Shown one piece after another: positions 20,104-29,089 of a stretch of DNA of 64,000 nucleotides. Numbering within the stretch: the stretch's first letter is position 1; each line of letters opens with the position of its first letter. The DNA is taken from positions 62,001-126,000 of the forward strand of contig NZ_WMBA01000010.1 of NCBI RefSeq assembly GCF_009707865.1, in the 5' to 3' direction. This stretch comes from Amycolatopsis pithecellobii. GTDB taxonomy: Bacteria > Actinomycetota > Actinomycetes > Mycobacteriales > Pseudonocardiaceae. The notes beneath the pieces were generated by a model, which saw only the letters and a program-made list of their open reading frames with translations, searched no databases and was not told the DNA's origin. Both the position numbers and the translations under genes were made by a program.

Positions 20104-20658
20104 TCAGCCGAGATCCGGTCCCTTGGCGCGCAAATCGTCCACAGTGGACATGGCTTCCCGTAGCTGCCCCAACCATTGCTCGGCATGCTGGCCGACGAGC
20201 CGGACGGCCCAGGCCAGCGCCTCGGACCTTGACCGCGCCACACCGGCGGCGACGAGCGTGTCCAGCACCTGCCGTTCGGGTTGCCGCAACCGCGTCATCA
20301 CGGGAACGGACAGCGTGGTGAACAACTCCCGGGTGTCCCCGACCCGCGCGCCCCACGCCACCTTGCGCTGGTACCGGTGCTCGGCCTGACGCGCGATCTC
20401 GATGCGCCGTTCGCGCGTTTCCTCCCGGAACCGGCTGATCCGGCCCGCCTCCGCCGCCGCACGCGCCGCGTCGTCGGCGAATTCATCGGTCAGTGGTGGC
20501 AGTTCGCCGACCACCAGAATCTCTTCACGATCGACGGTGATCTCCGGGGCGCCCGTGAACCATCCGTCCGGCAACCGGCCCGCGAACCAGCCCGCCGCGT
20601 CCTCGGCGGAGGGCACCTCAGCCTGTTGCCACCCGCCGCGTCCTTTCCAGCCTCGCAT
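20104..20658 (-). CDS. Conserved hypothetical actinobacterial protein
   Basis: 184 aa, soluble. The first half contains AGWFAGRLPDGWFTGAPEITVDREEILVVGELPPL, a beta-rich segment. A long charged helix follows (ARAAAEAGRISRFREETRERRIEIARQAE), then a VARSRSEALAWAVRLVGQHAEQWL helix pair. The SRSEALAWAVRLV part resembles ribbon-helix-helix-like or antitoxin-type helices, but I do not recognise the protein. Upstream lies a tandem GATTACAT repeat in an AT-rich promoter area near 20673-20688. Confidence 0.7.
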   Translation of the reverse strand: MRGWKGRGGWQQAEVPSAEDAAGWFAGRLPDGWFTGAPEITVDREEILVVGELPPLTDEFADDAARAAAEAGRISRFREETRERRIEIARQAEHRYQRKVAWGARVGDTRELFTTLSVPVMTRLRQPERQVLDTLVAAGVARSRSEALAWAVRLVGQHAEQWLGQLREAMSTVDDLRAKGPDLG

Positions 20659-20749
20659 CGCAACCTCCGCGATTACATGATTACATCAATACAGAAGGTA
20701 CGCCGATACCAGCGACAGGTGGAGTGCGTTTGCCCAGGGCGTAATGCAG

Positions 20750-22750
20750 TCAGCGGGCGAGGGCTGCTTCCAGCGCGTCCGGCGAGGTCACCGGGCGGTC
20801 ACAGACGTAACCGTGGCACACGTAGGCCGCGGCGGCGCCGTCGACGAGCGGGCGCTGAGCCAACAGCGGCGCACTGTCCGGCTCGCCGGCCAGCACAACA
20901 CCGCCACCGGGCACCAGCCGCGCCGCGGTGGTCCGCAGCTGCGACCACGCTTCCGGATCGACACCGACGACAGCGACCTGCACGGGTCCGGTGGCCAGCG
21001 CTTCGGCGACCGCAAGCCAGTTGCCCGCGAATCGCGGCACCTTCACGGCCAACTGCCCGACGCGGGTCAACGCCTGCTCCGCCGCGTCGCGGTAAGCCGC
21101 CGCGCGGTCGGAGCCGACCAGCACCGACGCGGTGGCCAGCGCGCTCGCGAGCGCCGACGCGCCGGACGGGCTCGCGTTGTCAGCCGGGTCGGAAGGCCGC
21201 TGTACCAACGCTTCCGCGTCGTCGGCCGTGTCGTGGTAGGCGCCGGGGGCACCGTTGTCGGCGAAGCGTTCGAGTGCGAGGTCGAGCAGCTTCGTCGCTT
21301 CGCTGAGCCAGCGCGTATCACCGGTCGCCTGATGGAGGGCGAGCAGACCGTCCGCGAAACACGCGTAGTCCTCGAGTACCCCGGCCGCCTCGCCGACCTG
21401 ACCGTGCCGCGAACTTCGCCGCAGCCGCCCGTCCACGACGTGAATGTCGAGGATCGCCAGTGCAGCGCGCGTCGCGGCGTCGATCCAGCGCGGCTCGTTC
21501 AGCGCGGCACCCGCCTCGCACAACGCCGTGATCGCCAGACCGTTCCAGGAGGCGATCACCTTGTCGTCCCGGCCGGGCTGCGGCCGCTCGTCGCGCACGG
21601 CGAGGAGTGCTCGGCGCACCCGCTCGAACCGTTGCGTGTCATCGGGATCGCGCCGCAGCTGGAGCACCGACGTGCCCTGCTCGAACGTGCCGGACTCGGT
21701 GACCTCGAACAACCGCACCGCCCACTCGGCGTCCGCACCCAGGACGACGCCCAGTTCCTCCGGCGTCCAGACGTAGGTCAGGCCTTCCACGCCCTGGGTG
21801 TCCGCGTCGAGCGACGCGGCGAACCCGCCTTCGTCCGTGCCGAGCCTCTCGAGCAGGAATCCAGCGGTCGCCCTGGCCACCGTCAGCGCCCGCGGCGAAC
21901 CGGTCAACCGCGCGAGATGCGTGTACACCCGCAGCAGCAAAGTGTTGTCGTACAACATCTTTTCGAAATGCGGCACCACCCAGTCCGCGTCCACCGAGTA
22001 CCGCGCGAACCCACCGGCCAGCTGGTCGTACATCCCGCCACGGGACATCGCCTCGGCACATTCGTCTACTAAGGACAGTGCTTCGGCCGAACCCGTGCGC
22101 TCGTGGTGGCGCAGCAGGAACTCCAGCGTCATCGACGGCGGAAACTTCGGCGCACCACCGAATCCGCCACGTTCGCGATCGGCGTCCGCGGCCAGTTTCA
22201 CGACCGCGTCCGCGAGCACGCGCGTATCGACGGCCGCCTCCGGCAACGGCCCGGTCTGCTTCGCGAGCTCCTGGAGGATGCGGCCCGCGCCCTCACGCAG
22301 TTCCTCGCGGCGGTCTTGCCAAGCCTGCGCGACCGCGCCGAGCAACTGCCGGAACGAGGCCATCCCGGGGCGCGGCTGCGGCGGGTAGTACGTGCCGCAG
22401 TGGAACGGTTCTCCTTGTGGGGTAAGGAAACAGGTCATCGGCCAGCCGCCTTGGCCGGTCATCGCCTGGGTCGCGGTCATGTACACGGCGTCGATATCCG
22501 GCCGTTCCTCGCGGTCCACCTTGATGTTGACGAAGTTCTGGTTCATCAACCGCGCGGTCTCGGCGTCCTCGAACGATTCGTGCGCCATCACGTGACACCA
22601 GTGGCAGGCCGCGTAGCCGACGGACAACACGATCGGCACGTCCCGGCGGCGTGCCTCGGCCAGCGCTTCTTCGCTCCACGGCCACCAATCCACCGGATTA
22701 TCGGCGTGCTGCAGGAGATAGGGCGAGGTCGCGGTGCCGAGCCGGTTCAT
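20750..22750 (-). CDS. Thioredoxin domain-containing protein, DUF255/YyaL family
   Basis: 666 aa. The N-terminal thioredoxin-like domain opens with [15 protein letters not shown] and the C49-H-W-C52 motif followed by [10 protein letters not shown]. The remainder is an (alpha/alpha)-barrel-like glycosidase-fold region typical of the YyaL/SSP411 family. Its molecular function is unproven. The ATG at 22750 was chosen; an upstream frame extension to 22828 is not conserved. The M. tuberculosis counterpart, Rv1084, sits two genes after mca; here a toxin-antitoxin pair lies between them. Confidence 0.9.
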   Translation of the reverse strand: MNRLGTATSPYLLQHADNPVDWWPWSEEALAEARRRDVPIVLSVGYAACHWCHVMAHESFEDAETARLMNQNFVNIKVDREERPDIDAVYMTATQAMTGQGGWPMTCFLTPQGEPFHCGTYYPPQPRPGMASFRQLLGAVAQAWQDRREELREGAGRILQELAKQTGPLPEAAVDTRVLADAVVKLAADADRERGGFGGAPKFPPSMTLEFLLRHHERTGSAEALSLVDECAEAMSRGGMYDQLAGGFARYSVDADWVVPHFEKMLYDNTLLLRVYTHLARLTGSPRALTVARATAGFLLERLGTDEGGFAASLDADTQGVEGLTYVWTPEELGVVLGADAEWAVRLFEVTESGTFEQGTSVLQLRRDPDDTQRFERVRRALLAVRDERPQPGRDDKVIASWNGLAITALCEAGAALNEPRWIDAATRAALAILDIHVVDGRLRRSSRHGQVGEAAGVLEDYACFADGLLALHQATGDTRWLSEATKLLDLALERFADNGAPGAYHDTADDAEALVQRPSDPADNASPSGASALASALATASVLVGSDRAAAYRDAAEQALTRVGQLAVKVPRFAGNWLAVAEALATGPVQVAVVGVDPEAWSQLRTTAARLVPGGGVVLAGEPDSAPLLAQRPLVDGAAAAYVCHGYVCDRPVTSPDALEAALAR

Positions 22751-22778
22751 GACCCCACTCTCCCACAGCGCGGGGCCG

Positions 22779-23195
22779 CTACAACTCGACGATCCGCACG
22801 CGCTTCCCGCACAACTTGTGCATGTCATCCGCGTCGGACGTCAGCACGACGGCAGGCTTCGCCGCGCTCAGCGCCGTCGCGGCGACCACCGCGTCGATGG
22901 CGTACTTGTGCCCGTGCAGACCGGCGTCGCGCAGCAGGTCGATGGCCCGGAACGAGATCTCGTCGGTCACCGGCTCGATTTTCAGTCGCGAGAGATACCA
23001 GCGAAGCTGGTCGTCTCTGGTGCGCACATCGCACGCCTCGATCGGTGTGAGCGCGCTGACGACAAGCCGGAAATCGTTCTCATGCGCCTCACGCACGAAC
23101 GCGGTGACCCGCCTGTCCGCCGCACACCATTTCGACAGCCCCTCGCTGTCGAGCACTATCGTGCCGGCGCTGAGCCTGCCGACCGCGCGCGCCAT
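22779..23195 (-). CDS. PIN-domain toxin (VapC-like)
   Basis: 138-aa PIN-fold ribonuclease. Acidic metal ligands are visible at D16 ([11 protein letters not shown]), the Glu of [12 protein letters not shown], Asp of [12 protein letters not shown] and Asp of [10 protein letters not shown]. VapC toxins cleave specific RNAs when not held by an antitoxin. The start ATG overlaps the stop of the preceding antitoxin gene in TGATG, indicating translational coupling. Confidence 0.85.
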   Translation of the reverse strand: MARAVGRLSAGTIVLDSEGLSKWCAADRRVTAFVREAHENDFRLVVSALTPIEACDVRTRDDQLRWYLSRLKIEPVTDEISFRAIDLLRDAGLHGHKYAIDAVVAATALSAAKPAVVLTSDADDMHKLCGKRVRIVEL

Positions 23196-23482
23196 CAGTC
23201 CTCTTTCGACAGCTCGGGCGCCGACTTGACCTCGCGGAACACCGCCGCGGCCTCGTCACTGAACTCCTGGGGGATGGGGCCGGCCCGCGCCTCGTTCGCG
23301 GCCAGAGCCTCGACGAGCAGATCCCGCTCGACCTGCCGCTCGACCGCGGCATCCACATAGGCGGAAAAGCCGCGCTGGCCGACGCGCTCACGAACGGCAC
23401 GCACATTGCTCGCCCGCAACGACACGCTCACCTTGCGGGCCGGGCCCTGTCCCGGCTTGTCCTGCTCATGCCTGGATGCCAT
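23195..23482 (-). CDS. Antitoxin of the PIN toxin pair
   Basis: 95 aa. The N-terminus carries KVSVSLRASNVRAVRERVGQRGFSAYVDAAVERQVER, a beta strand plus two helices consistent with a ribbon-helix-helix DNA-binding domain. The acidic C-terminus (FSDEAAAVFREVKSAPELSKED) would wrap and inhibit the toxin. It is immediately upstream of and overlaps the PIN gene, the usual TA order. Autoregulation by the pair is expected from the family. Confidence 0.8.
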   Translation of the reverse strand: MASRHEQDKPGQGPARKVSVSLRASNVRAVRERVGQRGFSAYVDAAVERQVERDLLVEALAANEARAGPIPQEFSDEAAAVFREVKSAPELSKED

Positions 23483-23527
23483 GAGCAGGACTTTACTACT
23501 TGGAGTGGGAATCTGCAGGACTTATCG

Positions 23528-23803
23528 TCAGGAGCTCTTCTCGCTCTTCTCCTGCTGCTTCTCCTGTTCGCCCGCCGCGGCCTCTTCCTTGTCGAACGTC
23601 TTCGGGACCCGCTTGAGGTGCTTGGTCATCGAACGCACCAGTAGCGCCACAGCGACCAGGAACACCAGCAGCAACAGGAAACCGACCGGAGAGGACTTGC
23701 CGAAGTCCTCGCCCTGGCCGCCGTTGTCTCCGTTACCGGGCTGCTGCACCAGGACCAGCGCCGTCGTCGCGACGGGGCCCGCACCTGGCAACGCGAGATT
23801 CAT
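23528..23803 (-). CDS. Small single-pass membrane protein downstream of mca
   Basis: 91 aa. A Gly/Gln-rich N-terminal part, perhaps preceded by a weak hydrophobic leader ([16 protein letters not shown]), is followed by one clear membrane helix ([17 protein letters not shown], about 40-57). A basic stretch and an acidic, Glu/Lys-rich cytosolic tail complete it. The start overlaps the mca stop by four bases (ATGA), so the two are translationally coupled. The M. tuberculosis neighbour Rv1083 has a similar position and character. Function unknown. Confidence 0.8.
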   Translation of the reverse strand: MNLALPGAGPVATTALVLVQQPGNGDNGGQGEDFGKSSPVGFLLLLVFLVAVALLVRSMTKHLKRVPKTFDKEEAAAGEQEKQQEKSEKSS

Positions 23804-24702
23804 GCGGTCACCTTCTCCCGTACCCCTGCGAACAGATCGTCCTCCGGCAACGTGCTGTCGACAAGCGAGCGGACCAGCTCGTAGTCCTCCGTCGGCCAGA
23901 CCCGGCGCTGCATCTCCAGCGGCACCGCGAACCAGCGGCTGTTCGGGTCGATCTGCGTGGCGTGCGCCTTGAGCGCCTCGTCCCGCAGCTTGAAGTAGTC
24001 GGCGCAGTCGACCCGTGTGGTGACCCGCTCCATCACGTCAGGACGCTCCGGGTCCCATTTCTCGAGCCACTCGGCGTAGGGCGACTCCAGGCCCTCTTCG
24101 AGCAGCGCGTCGTGGAACAGCTGCATCCGCAGGCGGGACATCCCGTGCATGTAGTACAGCTTCAACGGCTGCCACGGCTCGCCGGCCTCGGGGAACCGGT
24201 CCGGCTCGGCGACCGCGTCGAACGCCGCGACCGAGACCTCATGGCAGCGGATGTGATCCGGGTGCGGGTACCCGCCGTTCTCGTCATAGGTCAGCACCAC
24301 GTGCGGACGGAACTCCCGCATCACCTTCACCAGCTCGCGGACCGGTTCCTCCAGCGGCACCAGCGCGAAGCACCCTTCGGGTAGCGGCGGCAATGGATCA
24401 CCCTCGGGCAGACCCGAGTCGACGAAGCCGAGCCAGTGGTGCTTGATACCCAGGATTTCGGCGGCCCGCGCCATCTCCTCGCGGCGGATCTGCGGCATGT
24501 TCTCGCGCACGCCGGGCCGGTCCATGGCGGGGTTGAGCACGCTGCCCGCTTCCCCACCCGTGCAGCTGACCACCATCACCTCGGCGCCTTCGGCCACGTA
24601 CCTGGCCATCGTCGCCGCGCCCTTGCTCGACTCGTCGTCAGGATGGGCGTGCACCGCCATCAGCCGCAAGGGCTCGGTAATCCGCGCGTCATCTTCCATC
24701 AT
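23800..24702 (-). CDS. mca: Mycothiol S-conjugate amidase
   Basis: 300-aa zinc amidase of the LmbE/PIG-L fold. It cleaves mycothiol-toxin conjugates, releasing the mercapturic acid for export and recycling glucosaminyl-inositol. The zinc motif AHPDDES is at residues 19-25 (H20, D23) and a second HPDH ligand region follows [12 protein letters not shown] near 150. The long C-terminal part (HGMSRLRMQ and [16 protein letters not shown]) distinguishes Mca from the deacetylase MshB. It heads a leftward operon with the small membrane protein, TA pair and DUF255. Presence of mca implies mycothiol as the main thiol. Confidence 0.94.
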   Translation of the reverse strand: MMEDDARITEPLRLMAVHAHPDDESSKGAATMARYVAEGAEVMVVSCTGGEAGSVLNPAMDRPGVRENMPQIRREEMARAAEILGIKHHWLGFVDSGLPEGDPLPPLPEGCFALVPLEEPVRELVKVMREFRPHVVLTYDENGGYPHPDHIRCHEVSVAAFDAVAEPDRFPEAGEPWQPLKLYYMHGMSRLRMQLFHDALLEEGLESPYAEWLEKWDPERPDVMERVTTRVDCADYFKLRDEALKAHATQIDPNSRWFAVPLEMQRRVWPTEDYELVRSLVDSTLPEDDLFAGVREKVTA

Positions 24703-24804
24703 TGGCGCAACGACCCCTTCTCAACAGCTATTCCGGCCCTGGCGGATACTCGGTCCACACCCATTGTCCCCAGGGGTACGACAAGACGGAGCAGGAGGCC
24801 CGGG

Positions 24805-25224
24805 TTGACCACGCGTGCGCTGCCGGAAGGGCGCTACGGCGCGGCACGCCGCCCGCCCCAGCGCTGGCTGCGATGGCTGTTCACCGCGGTCGCACTGGTG
24901 GTCAGCGCTGCCGTCGCGTGGATCGCCTACCTCAACCTCGGGCCCGCGCCGATCGACGCCGAACGGGTCTCGTTCGCGGAACTTCCGGGCAACGCGATGT
25001 CCGTCACCATCAACGTGACCAGGGACGATCCGGCGAAACCCGGGGTCTGCATCGTGCGTCTGCGTGATCTTTCCGGCGCCGAAAGCGGTCGCAAGGAGGT
25101 CTTCGTCCCGGCCGGGGACAACCACAGCCGCCAGACCACCGTGGTGCGCAGTATCGACCCACCCGTCACGGCGGACGTTTTCGGCTGCTCCTACGAGGTG
25201 CCTGCGTACTTGTCAAGTAGGTAG
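24805..25224 (+). CDS. DUF4307 membrane protein
   Basis: 139 aa. One membrane helix near the N-terminus (WLFTAVALVVSAAVAWIAYLNL, about 22-43) anchors an extracytoplasmic beta domain with VSFAELPGNAMSVTINVTRDDP. It matches DUF4307, found next to greA and mca in mycobacteria (Rv1081c). The start is a TTG at 24805, chosen because AGGAGG lies 6 bases upstream and no ATG or GTG fits. It is divergent from mca and ends before a strong terminator. Confidence 0.85.
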   Translation: MTTRALPEGRYGAARRPPQRWLRWLFTAVALVVSAAVAWIAYLNLGPAPIDAERVSFAELPGNAMSVTINVTRDDPAKPGVCIVRLRDLSGAESGRKEVFVPAGDNHSRQTTVVRSIDPPVTADVFGCSYEVPAYLSSR

Positions 25225-25315
25225 CGGCCAACGGGGTGAATCCCGCGCCCAACGTCCGGGACGAGCGGAAACGAGCGGTATCGCACCCGCTCGTCGTGCT
25301 ATCCTGGTCTACCGG

Positions 25316-25339
25316 CACGGCCCACAGGGCCGTGTTTTT
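25316..25339 (+). terminator. Intrinsic terminator after DUF4307 gene
   Basis: CACGGCCC-ACA-GGGCCGTG (25316-25334) is a perfect 8-bp stem followed by TTTTT (25335-25339). It lies between DUF4307 and greA. It would end the upstream transcript, or attenuate greA if the greA promoter is upstream of it. Confidence 0.85.
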
Positions 25340-25350
25340 CCTTTATCACG

Positions 25351-25379
25351 AGCCTCGCCGAACTGGTTTCGGTGAGGCT
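25351..25379 (+). other. Stem-loop in the greA leader
   Basis: AGCCTC (25351-25356) pairs with GAGGCT (25374-25379), and CCGAA with TTCGG inside, forming a 29-base hairpin about 50 bases before the greA start. It has no T-run and so is unlikely to be a terminator. It may be a structured 5' UTR element. Confidence 0.5.
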
Positions 25380-25428
25380 GCCGGCTTGTATACCCATGCC
25401 CGGCAGGTACGACGAGGAGATGGTGGCC

Positions 25429-25917
25429 GTGAGCGACACCCAGGTGACCTGGCTGACGCAAGAAGCCTTCGACAGGCTCAAGAACGAGCTCGACAAACTG
25501 ATCGAGGATCGTCCGGTCATCGCCGCGCGCATCAACGACAGCAGGGAAGAAGGCGACCTCAAGGAGAACGGGGGCTACCACGCCGCCCGTGAGGAGCAGG
25601 GACAGGCGGAGGCCCGCATCCGTCACCTGCAGGAACTGCTTCGCTCGGCCAAGGTCGGCGAGGCGCCGGCCAACGACGGCATCGCGGAACCGGGCAAGAT
25701 CCTCACCGTTCGCTACGCCGGTGACGACGAGGACGAGCAGTTCCTGCTCGCCACCCGCGAAGAGGGTGCCGAAGGCGCGCTCGACGTCTACTCCCCCGAA
25801 TCACCGCTGGGTAAGGCCCTGCTCGGTGCCAAGGAGGGCGAGTCACGCGAGTACGAGCTGCCCAACGGCAAGAAGCAGAAAGTCAAGCTGATCAAGGCTG
25901 TTCCGTACACCGGCTGA
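25429..25917 (+). CDS. greA: Transcription elongation factor GreA
   Basis: 162 aa, usual GreA length. An N-terminal coiled coil ([22 protein letters not shown] ... [20 protein letters not shown]) carries the acidic tip that enters the RNA polymerase channel and stimulates transcript cleavage. The C-terminal FKBP-like domain ends with [31 protein letters not shown] at 25414-25419 favours the GTG at 25429; an in-frame ATG at 25420 abuts that site. A terminator hairpin follows. Conserved next to DUF4307 and mca in mycobacteria. Confidence 0.94.
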   Translation: MSDTQVTWLTQEAFDRLKNELDKLIEDRPVIAARINDSREEGDLKENGGYHAAREEQGQAEARIRHLQELLRSAKVGEAPANDGIAEPGKILTVRYAGDDEDEQFLLATREEGAEGALDVYSPESPLGKALLGAKEGESREYELPNGKKQKVKLIKAVPYTG

Positions 25918-25965
25918 GTGCACGGCCGACCTTTCCACCTGATGGCGAGGTCGGCCTTCGCACTC
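25915..25965 (+). terminator. Terminator hairpin after greA
   Basis: GGCCGACCT (25924-25932) pairs with AGGTCGGCC (25948-25956), with an outer GAGTGC/GCACTC pairing, just after the greA stop. No long T-run follows, as is common in high-GC actinobacteria. Confidence 0.65.
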
Positions 25966-25975
25966 GCGTTCCGTC

Positions 25976-26870
25976 ATGAACGTGCTGCCCATCTGCCAAA
26001 CGTGCGGCATGCAGTACGCCGCCCCTCGGTCCGACTGCCCGATCTGTACGGACGAGCGCCAGTACGTGCCAGTGTCCGGTCAGCAGTGGACCGATCTCGA
26101 TACCTTGCGCGCCAGTGAGTACACCGGGCTCGTGCGCGAGGAGGGGCCCGGCGTCATCGGCGTCGGGTGCGAGCCGAAGTTCGCGATCGGGCAGCGGGCG
26201 TTGCTCGTCAAGGCCGCGTCCGGCAACTTCCTGTGGGACTGTGTCGCCTACCTCGACGACGAACTGGTCGCCACGATCACTGCGCACGGCGGGATCACCG
26301 GGATCGCGATCAGTCATCCGCACTACTACACCACGGTGATCGACTGGGCTCGCACCTTCGATGTGCCGGTCTACCTGCACGAGAAGGACCGTGAATGGCT
26401 CGGCAGGCCCGATCCGGCCGTCGAATGGTGGAGCGGTGAGACCAAACAGCTCACCGAGGACCTGAGGCTGGTCAACCTCGGCGTGCACTTCGCGGGCGGC
26501 ACCGTGCTGCACTGGTCTCAAGGCCAGGGCACGCTGCTGTCCGGCGACATCGTGCAGGTCATCCCGGACCGCAAATTCGTCGCAGTACCAAGCCGGCCGA
26601 AAGTAGGCCGGGCCGACCAACCGCCAGCAGAGCTACATTTCGGCGATCGCCGTGACTGCCGGCCGGCTTGGTAACCGTTGGCACAGTATGTACAGCTACC
26701 CGAATCTCATCCCGGAGCGGCCGCCGGTCGTCCGCCGCGCGGCGGAAATCCTTGCGGGCTACCGGTTCGAGGCGATCTACGGCGCGTGGTGGGACGCGGT
26801 CATCCGCGCTGACGGCGAGGAGATCGTGCAGCGCTCGGCGAAGCGCTACTTGGATTTCGTGTCGTCGTAA
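25976..26870 (+). pseudogene. MBL-fold hydrolase gene split by palindromic repeat copy C
   Basis: The first part (ATG 25976) starts with a zinc-ribbon-like CQTCGMQY...CPICTDERQYVP. It continues as an MBL-fold chain with SHPHYYTTVIDWARTFDVPVYLHEKDREW and SGDIVQVIPDRKFV. At 26585 the palindromic repeat begins and the frame then runs to a stop inside it (26674). The continuation WHSMYSYPNLIPERPPVVRRAAEILAGYRFEAIYGAWWDAV resumes in another frame after the repeat and ends at 26870. In relatives VIPDR and MYSYPN are only a few residues apart. The gene is therefore interrupted and probably inactive, unless a truncated domain works alone. Its last 25 bases overlap the convergent asnC-type gene. Confidence 0.82.
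26585..26674. repeat. Palindromic repeat, full copy C
   Basis: About 90 bp with terminal repeats GTACCAAGCCGGC and GCCGGCTTGGTAA (12 of 13 pair). Subterminal CGAAAGTAGGC and TGACTGCC match copy A (1565-1655, opposite strand). Relative to copy A, both arms differ at two positions and the changes are complementary, so the stem is preserved. It lies inside an MBL-fold gene and breaks its frame. Confidence 0.82.
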
Positions 26871-27322
26871 GCGATTCGCTCCAGCAGCGGGCGCACGCGC
26901 AGCGGGATCGGCGTGGTCAGCGCCAGCGAAGTGTTGGTACGCCGCACTCCCGGCAGCGCGACGATCCGGTCGATCACGGACTGCAGATCCTCGTGATCGC
27001 GGGCGACCATGCGCACGAACAGGTCACCCTGCCCGGTCGTCGCGTGTGCTTCGCAGACCTGCTCGATCGCGGCGAGCCCGGCGGAGACCTCTTCCCGGCT
27101 GCCCTGCGCGATCTCGATGACCGCGAACCCGGTGAGCCCGTAACCGATCCCGGCCAGGTCCACCCGGGGCGGGAACCCGTCGAGCACGCCCTGCTCGGTG
27201 AGCCGGTCGAGTCGTGCCTGCACGGTTCCGCGTGCGACACCGAGGCGCCGCGCGCATTCGAGGACCCCGAGCCGGGGCGCGTCGGTCAGCAGGAGCAGCA
27301 GCTTCGCGTCGAGTGCGTCCAC
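26846..27322 (-). CDS. Lrp/AsnC family transcriptional regulator
   Basis: 158 aa. The N-terminal winged helix-turn-helix reads LDAKLLLLLTDAPRLGVLECARRLGVARGTVQARLDRL. The C-terminal RAM/ACT-like effector domain contains GDLFVRMVARDHEDLQSVIDRIVALPGVRRTNTSLAL. Such regulators respond to amino acids. It is 8 bases downstream of the threonine ammonia-lyase gene on the same strand, suggesting co-transcription and a role in amino-acid catabolism control. Its 3' end overlaps the remnant of the MBL gene. Confidence 0.9.
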   Translation of the reverse strand: MDALDAKLLLLLTDAPRLGVLECARRLGVARGTVQARLDRLTEQGVLDGFPPRVDLAGIGYGLTGFAVIEIAQGSREEVSAGLAAIEQVCEAHATTGQGDLFVRMVARDHEDLQSVIDRIVALPGVRRTNTSLALTTPIPLRVRPLLERIAYDDTKSK

Positions 27323-27330
27323 GGATCTTC

Positions 27331-28548
27331 CTAAAAGGACTGTTCGGAGACGAGGGTGTAGCCGAGATTTTCGAGCTCTGTGGTGACTTCCCGGCAGTGC
27401 TCCGAGCCACGGGTTTCCAGGTTCAGCGCGACCTCGACCTCGCCGAGTGCGAGCGTGCCGGACACCCGGGAGTGCTCCACGTTCAGCACGTTCGCCCCCA
27501 GTTCACTGATCCGCGACAGCACCGTCGCGAGCACGCCCGGCCGGTCCGGCACCTTCAACCGCAACGAAAGATAGCGCCCGCCCGCGGTCATCCCGTGCTG
27601 AATGATCTGCAGCAACAGCAGCGGATCGACGTTGCCGCCGGACAGGACGCCGACGATCGGGCCCGGGAACTCGCCCGGGTACTGCAGCAGCGCCGCGACG
27701 GCCGCCGCACCCGCGGGCTCGACCACCTGCTTCCGCCGTTCCAGGCACAGCAGCACCGCGCGGGAAAGCGATTCCTCTGTCACCGTCACGACATCGTCGA
27801 CCAGGGCTTTCACATGCTCGAACGTGAGCGCGCCGGGCTCGCCGACCGCGATCCCGTCGGCCATCGTGTGGGATTGGCGCAGCCGCACGGGTTTCCCGGC
27901 TGCGAGCGAGGAGACGAACGCCGCCGCGCCTTCGGCCTGCACGGCGACGACCCGCGTGCCCGGCCGCTGCGCTTTCACCGCGGCGGCGATACCTGAGACG
28001 AGACCGCCGCCGCCGGCCGGCACCAGGACCGTGCCCATGTCCGGTGCCTGTTCGAGCAGTTCGAGCCCCACGGTGCCCTGACCGGCGATCACGTCCTCGT
28101 GATCGAAGGGGTGGATCAGCACCGCGCCGGTCTGCTCGGCGAAGGCCACCGCCTCCGCGAGTGTCTCGTCGAAGACCTCGCCGTGCAGGTGCACGTCGGC
28201 GCCGTAACCGCGGGTCGCGGCCAGCTTCGGCAACGGCGCCCGCATCGGCATGAAAACCGTCGACTTGATACCGAGCAGCGATGCGGCGAGCGCCACCCCC
28301 TGCGCGTGGTTACCGGCGCTCGCGGCGACCACACCGCGCCCGCGTTCCTCCTGGCTGAGCCCGTGGATCCGGGTGTACGCGCCACGGATCTTGAACGAGC
28401 CGGTGCGCTGGAGATTTTCACACTTGAGATGGACCGCGGTCGTGTGAACCTTTTCCAGATCGCGCGCGTGTTCCAAGGGAGTCAGCCGGACGACGCCCTC
28501 GAGCAGCTTGCGCGCCGCACTGATCCGGTCCGGGCTCACCAATCGCAT
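27331..28548 (-). CDS. ilvA: Threonine ammonia-lyase (threonine dehydratase)
   Basis: 405-aa PLP enzyme that converts L-threonine to 2-oxobutanoate and ammonia. The Schiff-base lysine is K53 in TGSFKIRGAYTRI. The phosphate-binding glycine loop is VPAGGGGLVSGIA. A C-terminal ACT domain of about 80 residues (LRLKVPDRPGVLATVLSRISELGANVLNVEHSR) could bind a regulatory amino acid. Length and a single ACT domain fit the short IlvA/TdcB type found in actinobacteria, so biosynthetic or catabolic use is not resolved. Followed by an AsnC-type regulator. Confidence 0.92.
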   Translation of the reverse strand: MRLVSPDRISAARKLLEGVVRLTPLEHARDLEKVHTTAVHLKCENLQRTGSFKIRGAYTRIHGLSQEERGRGVVAASAGNHAQGVALAASLLGIKSTVFMPMRAPLPKLAATRGYGADVHLHGEVFDETLAEAVAFAEQTGAVLIHPFDHEDVIAGQGTVGLELLEQAPDMGTVLVPAGGGGLVSGIAAAVKAQRPGTRVVAVQAEGAAAFVSSLAAGKPVRLRQSHTMADGIAVGEPGALTFEHVKALVDDVVTVTEESLSRAVLLCLERRKQVVEPAGAAAVAALLQYPGEFPGPIVGVLSGGNVDPLLLLQIIQHGMTAGGRYLSLRLKVPDRPGVLATVLSRISELGANVLNVEHSRVSGTLALGEVEVALNLETRGSEHCREVTTELENLGYTLVSEQSF

Positions 28549-28623
28549 AACGGGATGATGCCACGGCGGTTCACGCGGTTTCGGTACCCTGGAGCCGGCC
28601 GGGACAGGAATCAGGGAGTAACG

Positions 28624-28899
28624 ATGCGAAGGCGGAACGGGGCGGACGGCGGCTCTCGCCGGATCAGTCGTTCAGCCGGGGCGCTGCCTCTGGCCGCGGC
28701 GATCACCTCCGCGCTGGCGTTGACCGGCGCCGCGTTCTACACGGTCGATCGCGCCACCTGCGGTGATCCCGCGCAGTACATCCGCCACGACAACCACCTG
28801 GAGCTCGTCGGTGGCTGCGTGGACCAGACCACGCTGGAGCAGCTGCACACCACCCAGCATCCGACCGCCGGGCAGTTCTCCGGCAACTACCGCCCCTAG
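28624..28899 (+). CDS. Small membrane-anchored hypothetical protein
   Basis: 91 aa. A basic N-terminus (MRRRNGADGGSRRISR) precedes one hydrophobic segment (ALPLAAAITSALALTGAAFYTV). An extracytoplasmic tail with two cysteines follows (ATCGDPAQYIRHDNHLELVGGCVDQTTLEQLH), which could form a disulfide. GGGAGTAACG precedes the ATG. It is divergent from ilvA. I do not recognise a named family. Confidence 0.65.
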   Translation: MRRRNGADGGSRRISRSAGALPLAAAITSALALTGAAFYTVDRATCGDPAQYIRHDNHLELVGGCVDQTTLEQLHTTQHPTAGQFSGNYRP

Positions 28900-28910
28900 G
28901 TTCTTTTCTT

Positions 28911-28927
28911 AAGCGGCGGAGCCGCTT
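28911..28927 (+). terminator. Hairpin after small membrane protein gene
   Basis: AAGCGGC-GGA-GCCGCTT, a perfect 7-bp stem 11 bases after the stop at 28899. TTCTTTTCTT precedes it, so on the minus strand an A-rich run follows the hairpin. The rest of the gap to 29089 has no recognisable gene. Confidence 0.55.
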
Positions 28928-29089
28928 GCGGTGGGCAGGCAACTGGCCCCGGCGCGGGTTCTGAGGTGGTTCCTGGCGAGGACAGCGCCGACGTGGTGTA
29001 TCGGCATACATGAGGAGGCGATCCCGGAGCCAGGGGCCGCCTCAGGTTCCGCCACCCGCACCGTTACGCAAACCACTCGCATACATTCT

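Noticed and set aside
19370-20356. 328-codon minus-strand frame as a gene
   Set aside because: It crosses the half repeat and reads antisense to the small gene at 19406; codon content is not gene-like except for the acyl-CoA oxidase-like fragment, which lies in another frame.
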